Shown here: piece after piece, positions 33,672 through 36,642 of the stretch
Layout: each line of letters begins with the position of its first letter
Position numbering within the stretch: position 1 is the stretch's first letter
Origin: Gemmiger sp. An87
GTDB lineage: Bacteria > Bacillota > Clostridia > Oscillospirales > Ruminococcaceae
Reading direction: 5' to 3'
Length of the DNA stretch: 36,642 nucleotides
NCBI RefSeq assembly: GCF_002159185.1
Contig: NZ_NFHD01000032.1
Location: 1-36,642 of the forward strand
Notes under the pieces: generated by a model
Database searches by the model: none
What the model saw: only the letters and a program-made list of their open reading frames with translations
What the model was told of the DNA's origin: nothing
Program-made: the position numbers and the translations under genes

Positions 33672-33730
33672 ACTTTCCCTCCTCTCCACAAAGTGTCCGG
33701 CGCAAAAAAATTGCGCCGGACAGCAGGTTA

Positions 33731-34252
33731 TTAAATCCGAACAATATAGTTTTGTTTGCGTGCTGCGGGCTGACCGGCTTCCTTGGCTGGATAACCCAAT
33801 GCAATCGCTCCGACGCCACGCAAGGTTTCCGGCAGCTTCCACTCCCGCAGGAGAGCCTTACCGCTTTCACTGTCGAAAATCTCACGTTCCCGATGTACCC
33901 ATACGGTTCCCAGCCCAAGAGCATGGGCGGTGAGCATCATATTTTCAAGGACGCAGCTTCCATCCTCTACAAAGGTGTTTGCGGAGCCATCTGCCAGAAC
34001 CAAAATCACGACAGGCGCGCCATAATAAGGGTCTGTATTGTTCCCCATCACTTCTGCGTTTAACCTGGCGATTTCCTGCCGGTATTTGGGGTCTGTGATT
34101 GCAATGATGGTAGGGGATTGACGTCCTCCGCCGGTAGGTGCATAAGTCCCGGCTTCCAGTACAGCGTCCAACGCCTCGGAAGGGACAGGTTGCGGTTTGT
34201 AAGCCCGTACACTACGGCGCGTCTTGATCAGAGATAAGAAGTTGTTTTCCAT
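33731..34252 (-). CDS. Nitroreductase family protein
   Basis: 173-residue FMN-dependent nitroreductase-fold enzyme, short form. Features are LIKTRRSVRAYKPQPVPSEA (FMN phosphate-binding Arg residues), EAGTYAPTGGGRQSP, then GSCVLENMMLTAHALGLGTV and GAIALGYPAKEAGQP. The usual activity is NAD(P)H-dependent reduction of quinones or nitro compounds. It is the first gene of a likely operon with two MATE exporters (59 bases to the next start), which suggests a detoxification unit. Upstream are a terminator hairpin (34336-34299) and a small leader frame; see those entries. Confidence 0.93.
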   Translation of the reverse strand: MENNFLSLIKTRRSVRAYKPQPVPSEALDAVLEAGTYAPTGGGRQSPTIIAITDPKYRQEIARLNAEVMGNNTDPYYGAPVVILVLADGSANTFVEDGSCVLENMMLTAHALGLGTVWVHREREIFDSESGKALLREWKLPETLRGVGAIALGYPAKEAGQPAARKQNYIVRI

Positions 34253-34298
34253 AAAAAATCATCCTCCATTCTGTCAACATTTCCGAGATGCAGGCAAC

Positions 34299-34336
34299 AA
34301 AAAAGCCACACAACTATCACAAGACAGTTGTGTGGC
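34299..34336 (-). terminator. Terminator-like hairpin in the leader of the nitroreductase operon
   Basis: Perfect 11-bp stem GCCACACAACT/AGTTGTGTGGC (34305-34315 with 34326-34336), loop 10, then six T on the minus strand (complement of 34299-34304). It ends about 45 bases before the first gene of its own transcript and no gene of the same strand ends before it except a small leader frame, so an attenuator role fits. Confidence 0.8.
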
Positions 34337-34409
34337 AAAAAGATGACCGAATCCGGAAAAGTCCACTCAAATTTTACGTCTATTATTATAACGAGCTTTC
34401 GGGAGACTG

Positions 34410-34496
34410 TCAATCATCAATCTTTACGGAATTGTGGCGACTGTCTGTTGCTTTTTGTGTTACTTTATGGCACATGAGCATTATCGCAAGTCTCAT
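34410..34496 (-). CDS. Putative 28-residue leader peptide
   Basis: Short frame starting at ATG 34496 with AAGGAG 10 bases upstream: MRLAIMLMCHKVTQKATDSR and then eight more polar residues to a TGA at 34410. No protein family is known to me. It ends about 75 bases before a terminator hairpin that precedes the nitroreductase gene. This is the layout of leader-peptide attenuators upstream of tet(M), erm and ABC-F resistance genes, so ribosome stalling or occupancy may decide read-through. Expression is not proven. Confidence 0.5.
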   Translation of the reverse strand: MRLAIMLMCHKVTQKATDSRHNSVKIDD

Positions 34497-34569
34497 AGCT
34501 ATTCTTCTCCTTTCCTGTGGATTTGATCTGTCCCGTCCCGGCTGCACACCGGGGATCGGGTTCTCCCAA

Positions 34570-34605
34570 AGTATAGGAGGCAAAAATAAACTTCCGGTCA
34601 AGTTT
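34570..34605 (-). promoter_or_regulatory. Promoter with 20-bp spacer and palindrome for the nitroreductase-MATE operon
   Basis: The minus strand has TTGACC (34601-34596), 20 bases, then TATACT (34575-34570). A palindrome AAACTT-N6-AAGTTT (34588-34605) covers the -35. The long spacer recalls MerR-activated promoters, but the dyad is not between the boxes as in MerR sites, and no regulator gene is adjacent. Confidence 0.5.
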
Positions 34606-34712
34606 TCGGGGGTGCGGCGCAGGTTTCTAAAAATTTTCACCATTTCCATACCGGTTCTTCGCAGACGCAGGGTATCATATCCCCAGTACAAAAAGGAAGG
34701 AGCGGAGAAAGG
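34606..34712. other. Non-coding boundary between the accessory block and the two-component system
   Basis: About 100 bases with no gene. It probably holds the right-hand edge of the acquired DNA and the promoter of the response regulator; TATCAT at 34676-34681 is a weak -10 candidate on the plus strand. I could not find a direct or inverted copy of the left edge near 29360-29400. Confidence 0.3.
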
Positions 34713-35384
34713 ATGTTTCGCATCCTGATCGCAGAGGACGACAAAGGAACCCGGCGGCTGATGGAGGATACCCTGGCCGACGCAGGCTATGAACCGATTT
34801 CGGCAGCGGACGGCCAGGAGGCGCTGGAGCTACTGACCAGAAAGCATGTAGACCTGCTCATATTGGACGTGATGATGCCCCGGCTGGACGGCTTTGCCCT
34901 GCTGGCTGCGCTGCGCCGTTCCGGCAGCCAGCTGCCGGTGCTGATGCTCACCGCCAAGGAAGCCCTGGCAGACAAAAAGCAGGGGCTGCGGCTGGGAGCC
35001 GACGACTATATGACCAAGCCGGCGGACGAGGAGGAGATGCTGCTGCGCATCCAGGCCTTGCTGCGCCGGGCCCAGGCCATCAGCAGCCGCCGCCTGACGG
35101 TGGGCGGTACCACACTGGTTTATGACGATCTGGCGGTGGAATGGAGCGGTACCGTGACCGACCTGCCCCGCAAGGAATTTCAGCTTTTGTATAAGCTGCT
35201 CTCCTGCCCGGACAAGACCTTCACCCGCCGCCAGCTGATGGACGAGATCTGGGATCTGGCCACGGACAGCGACGAGCACACCGTAAACGTACACATCAAC
35301 CGCCTGCGGGACCGTTTCAAGGAAAACCCCGACTTTTCCATCGTCACGGTGCGTGGGCTGGGCTACAAGGCGGTGCGGCTGTGA
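34713..35384 (+). CDS. OmpR-family response regulator
   Basis: 223-residue two-component regulator. The receiver (1-115) is canonical: Asp9-Asp10 in IAEDDK, phospho-acceptor Asp52 in LILDVMMPRLDG, Thr80 in LMLTAKE, and Lys102 in MTKPADEEE. The winged-helix domain (about 128-222) has LPRKEFQLLYKLLSCPDKTF, RRQLMDEIWDLATDSDEHTV, the VHINRLRDRF recognition helix and VRGLGYKAV. AAGGAG and GGAGAAAGG lie upstream of the ATG. Its stop overlaps the kinase GTG by 4 bases. Target genes are unknown. Confidence 0.95.
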   Translation: MFRILIAEDDKGTRRLMEDTLADAGYEPISAADGQEALELLTRKHVDLLILDVMMPRLDGFALLAALRRSGSQLPVLMLTAKEALADKKQGLRLGADDYMTKPADEEEMLLRIQALLRRAQAISSRRLTVGGTTLVYDDLAVEWSGTVTDLPRKEFQLLYKLLSCPDKTFTRRQLMDEIWDLATDSDEHTVNVHINRLRDRFKENPDFSIVTVRGLGYKAVRL

Positions 35385-36412
35385 TCCGGCGGTTGGTGGA
35401 CTCCACCCGCTGGCGCTTCATCGCCTGCGTGGTGGTCAGCAATCTGTTGTCCGGTCTGGTATCCGCCTTTGTGTGGCTGCCGCTGGCCAGCCGATTTCTG
35501 GAATCGGACAAAACGCTGGGTCCCTGGATTCCCATGCTGCTTTCCATCCTGCTTGCCATTCCCATTTCCTCCTTTATCAGCCGGGTCTCCGCCAAGCCCA
35601 TCCAGAACATGGTGGAGGCCACCAAATCCATCTCCCGGGGAGATTATTCCGTGCGGGTGGAGGAAACCGGCAGCGGCGACATTGCCGAGCTGCTGCGCAG
35701 CTTCAACCGGATGACCGCCGAGCTGGGCAGTACCGAGATGATGCGCAACGATTTCATCAACATCTTTTCCCACGAATTCAAAACGCCCATCGTTTCCATT
35801 CGGGGATTTGCCCGTCGCCTGCGCCGGGGCGGACTGACCAGAGAGCAGCAGGCCGAGTATCTGGATTTTATCGTGGAGGAGTCCGAGCGGCTCTCCAAGC
35901 TGGCCAGCAATGTGCTGCTGATCTCCCGCTACGAAAACCAAAAATTGGTGGCCGAGCAGACTGACTATGATCTGGATGAACAGATCCGCACCTCGGTGCT
36001 GCGGCTGGAAAGCCAGTGGGCGCCCCGCGGGCTGATTTTCGAGCTGGACCTGCCCCGTCTGCCCTACCGCAACAACAGCGAGATGATGGAGCATGTCTGG
36101 ACGAATCTGATCAGCAACGCCGTCAAGTTCAGCCGAGACGGCGGCGCGATCTTCATTTCCGGCACCCAGAAGAATGGCCGTATTTTCGTGACCATTCGGG
36201 ATGAGGGTGTGGGAATCCGCCCCCAGGATCTGGAGCATATCTTTGATAAGTTCTACCAGGGCGACTCCTCCCGGATGGCGGTGGGCAACGGCCTGGGGCT
36301 GGCGCTGGTGCACCGCATTGTGGAGCTGAGCGGTGGTTCCATTACCGCCGAAAGCACCCTGGGCAAGGGCAGCACCTTTCGGCTGGAACTGCCCGTTCAT
36401 CCCGCAGATTAA
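35381..36412 (+). CDS. HAMP-domain sensor histidine kinase with a very short external loop
   Basis: 343 residues from the GTG at 35381 (GTGA overlap with the regulator). Two membrane helices at about 13-35 (FIACVVVSNLLSGLVSAFVW) and 50-66 (IPMLLSILLAIPISSFI) leave only about 14 residues outside. HAMP (about 67-120: AKPIQNMVEATKSISRGDYS), DHp with SHEFKTPIVSIRGFARRL (His131), N box NLISNAVKFSRDGG, G1 DEGVGI, F box IFDKFYQGD and G2 GNGLGLALVHRIVELSGG. All catalytic boxes are present. The lack of a sensory domain resembles intramembrane-sensing kinases, which often answer to cell-envelope stress or to a membrane partner. Confidence 0.95.
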   Translation: MIRRLVDSTRWRFIACVVVSNLLSGLVSAFVWLPLASRFLESDKTLGPWIPMLLSILLAIPISSFISRVSAKPIQNMVEATKSISRGDYSVRVEETGSGDIAELLRSFNRMTAELGSTEMMRNDFINIFSHEFKTPIVSIRGFARRLRRGGLTREQQAEYLDFIVEESERLSKLASNVLLISRYENQKLVAEQTDYDLDEQIRTSVLRLESQWAPRGLIFELDLPRLPYRNNSEMMEHVWTNLISNAVKFSRDGGAIFISGTQKNGRIFVTIRDEGVGIRPQDLEHIFDKFYQGDSSRMAVGNGLGLALVHRIVELSGGSITAESTLGKGSTFRLELPVHPAD

Positions 36413-36422
36413 CCCGGCTCAC

Positions 36423-36466
36423 CCCTCCGTTTTGACCCGGAACGGAGGGACGAAAAAATATTTTTT
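36423..36466 (+). terminator. Possible terminator after the kinase gene
   Basis: Stem CCCTCCGTT/AACGGAGGG (36423-36431 with 36441-36449), but followed by ACGAAAAAATA before TTTTTT (36461-36466), so the T run is displaced. Confidence 0.5.
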
Positions 36467-36486
36467 CAAAAATTTGAAAAAAGGGG

Positions 36487-36514
36487 TTGCATTTTGTAGA
36501 ATGCGTGATATAAT
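36487..36514 (+). promoter_or_regulatory. Promoter for tRNA-Leu(CAG)
   Basis: TTGCAT (36487-36492), a 16-base spacer and TATAAT (36509-36514), about 40 bases before the tRNA. Confidence 0.8.
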
Positions 36515-36557
36515 AAAACACGTCGCCGAGGTATAGCGCTGAGGCGAAAGAGAATAT

Positions 36558-36642
36558 GCGGATGTGGCGGAATTGGCAGACGCGCTAGATTCAGGTTCTA
36601 GTGGTAGCGATACCGTGGGGGTTCAAGTCCCTTCATCCGCAC
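36558..36642 (+). tRNA. tRNA-Leu (anticodon CAG), 3' CCA cut by the window end
   Basis: Acceptor GCGGATG pairs with CATCCGC, D arm GGCGGAATTGGCAGACGCGC (the same as in the other tRNA-Leu), anticodon loop with CAG inside CTAGATTCAGGTTCTAG, a long variable arm and T arm GGGGTTCAAGTCCC. The window ends one or two bases into the 3' tail. Confidence 0.95.

Noticed and set aside
33672-33842. N-terminal extension of the first MATE protein
   Set aside because: The extra 57 residues overlap the nitroreductase end, match no MATE pattern and lie upstream of a good ribosome binding site at the internal ATG.
34228-34413. 61-codon minus-strand frame across the leader hairpin
   Set aside because: No ribosome binding site; it runs through the hairpin and into the nitroreductase gene in another frame. 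The 28-codon frame upstream is the better leader candidate.

Overview
The window looks like chromosomal DNA of a GC-rich, spore-forming clostridial Firmicute, most likely an Oscillospiraceae/Ruminococcaceae gut bacterium. The evidence is the endospore genes (spo0A, spoIVB, yabP, yabQ), the Bacillus-type block mazG-hup-rqcP(yabO)-yabP-yabQ-divIC-yabR, AGGAGG-type ribosome binding sites, a CdaA/CdaR pair and ICE remnants of the kind common in gut Firmicutes. The species cannot be fixed from sequence reading alone.

Layout. (1) 1-5394, minus strand: a cell-surface locus with the 5' part of a secreted GH25 lysozyme carrying a Thr/Pro linker, two tandem paralogous GT2 glycosyltransferases, UDP-galactopyranose mutase and a DUF4422 protein. 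Together they suggest a galactofuranose-containing surface glycan. (2) 5736-9753, minus: ribosome hibernation factor, then an S1-domain protein, DivIC/FtsB, YabQ, YabP, RqcP, HU and MazG. (3) 10030-19496, minus: a zinc-ribbon protein, a uridine-kinase-like enzyme, HemZ, an MBL hydrolase, Dtd, Rel, RecJ and an XpaC-like protein, many closely spaced or overlapping. (4) 19568-25548, minus: an FAD-dependent oxidoreductase, CdaR, CdaA, fused IspDF and Spo0A. (5) 25868-28130, minus: two small membrane protein genes, then spoIVB. (6) 28230-29075, plus: tRNA-Leu(UAG) with its own promoter and terminator, then a small lipoprotein. (7) about 29099-34610, minus: an accessory block holding decayed ICE pieces (serine recombinase tail, replication-protein tail, frameshifted HTH gene), a sigma-like factor, two tandem MATE exporters and a nitroreductase behind a leader peptide and terminator hairpin. 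(8) 34713-36642, plus: an OmpR/HAMP-kinase two-component system and tRNA-Leu(CAG), cut by the window end.

The two observations I rate highest are these. First, the Spo0A receiver has Glu where the phospho-accepting Asp should be and also lacks one acidic-pocket residue and the conserved Lys, while its DNA-binding domain looks intact. Second, the nitroreductase-MATE-MATE operon in the ICE scar has a leader laid out like transcription attenuation: a promoter with a 20-bp spacer and a palindrome over the -35, a 28-codon leader peptide, then a terminator hairpin just before the first gene. The ICE scar also shows a clear deletion junction between two unrelated ICE gene tails, and it appears to have cut off the start of a resident membrane protein gene.
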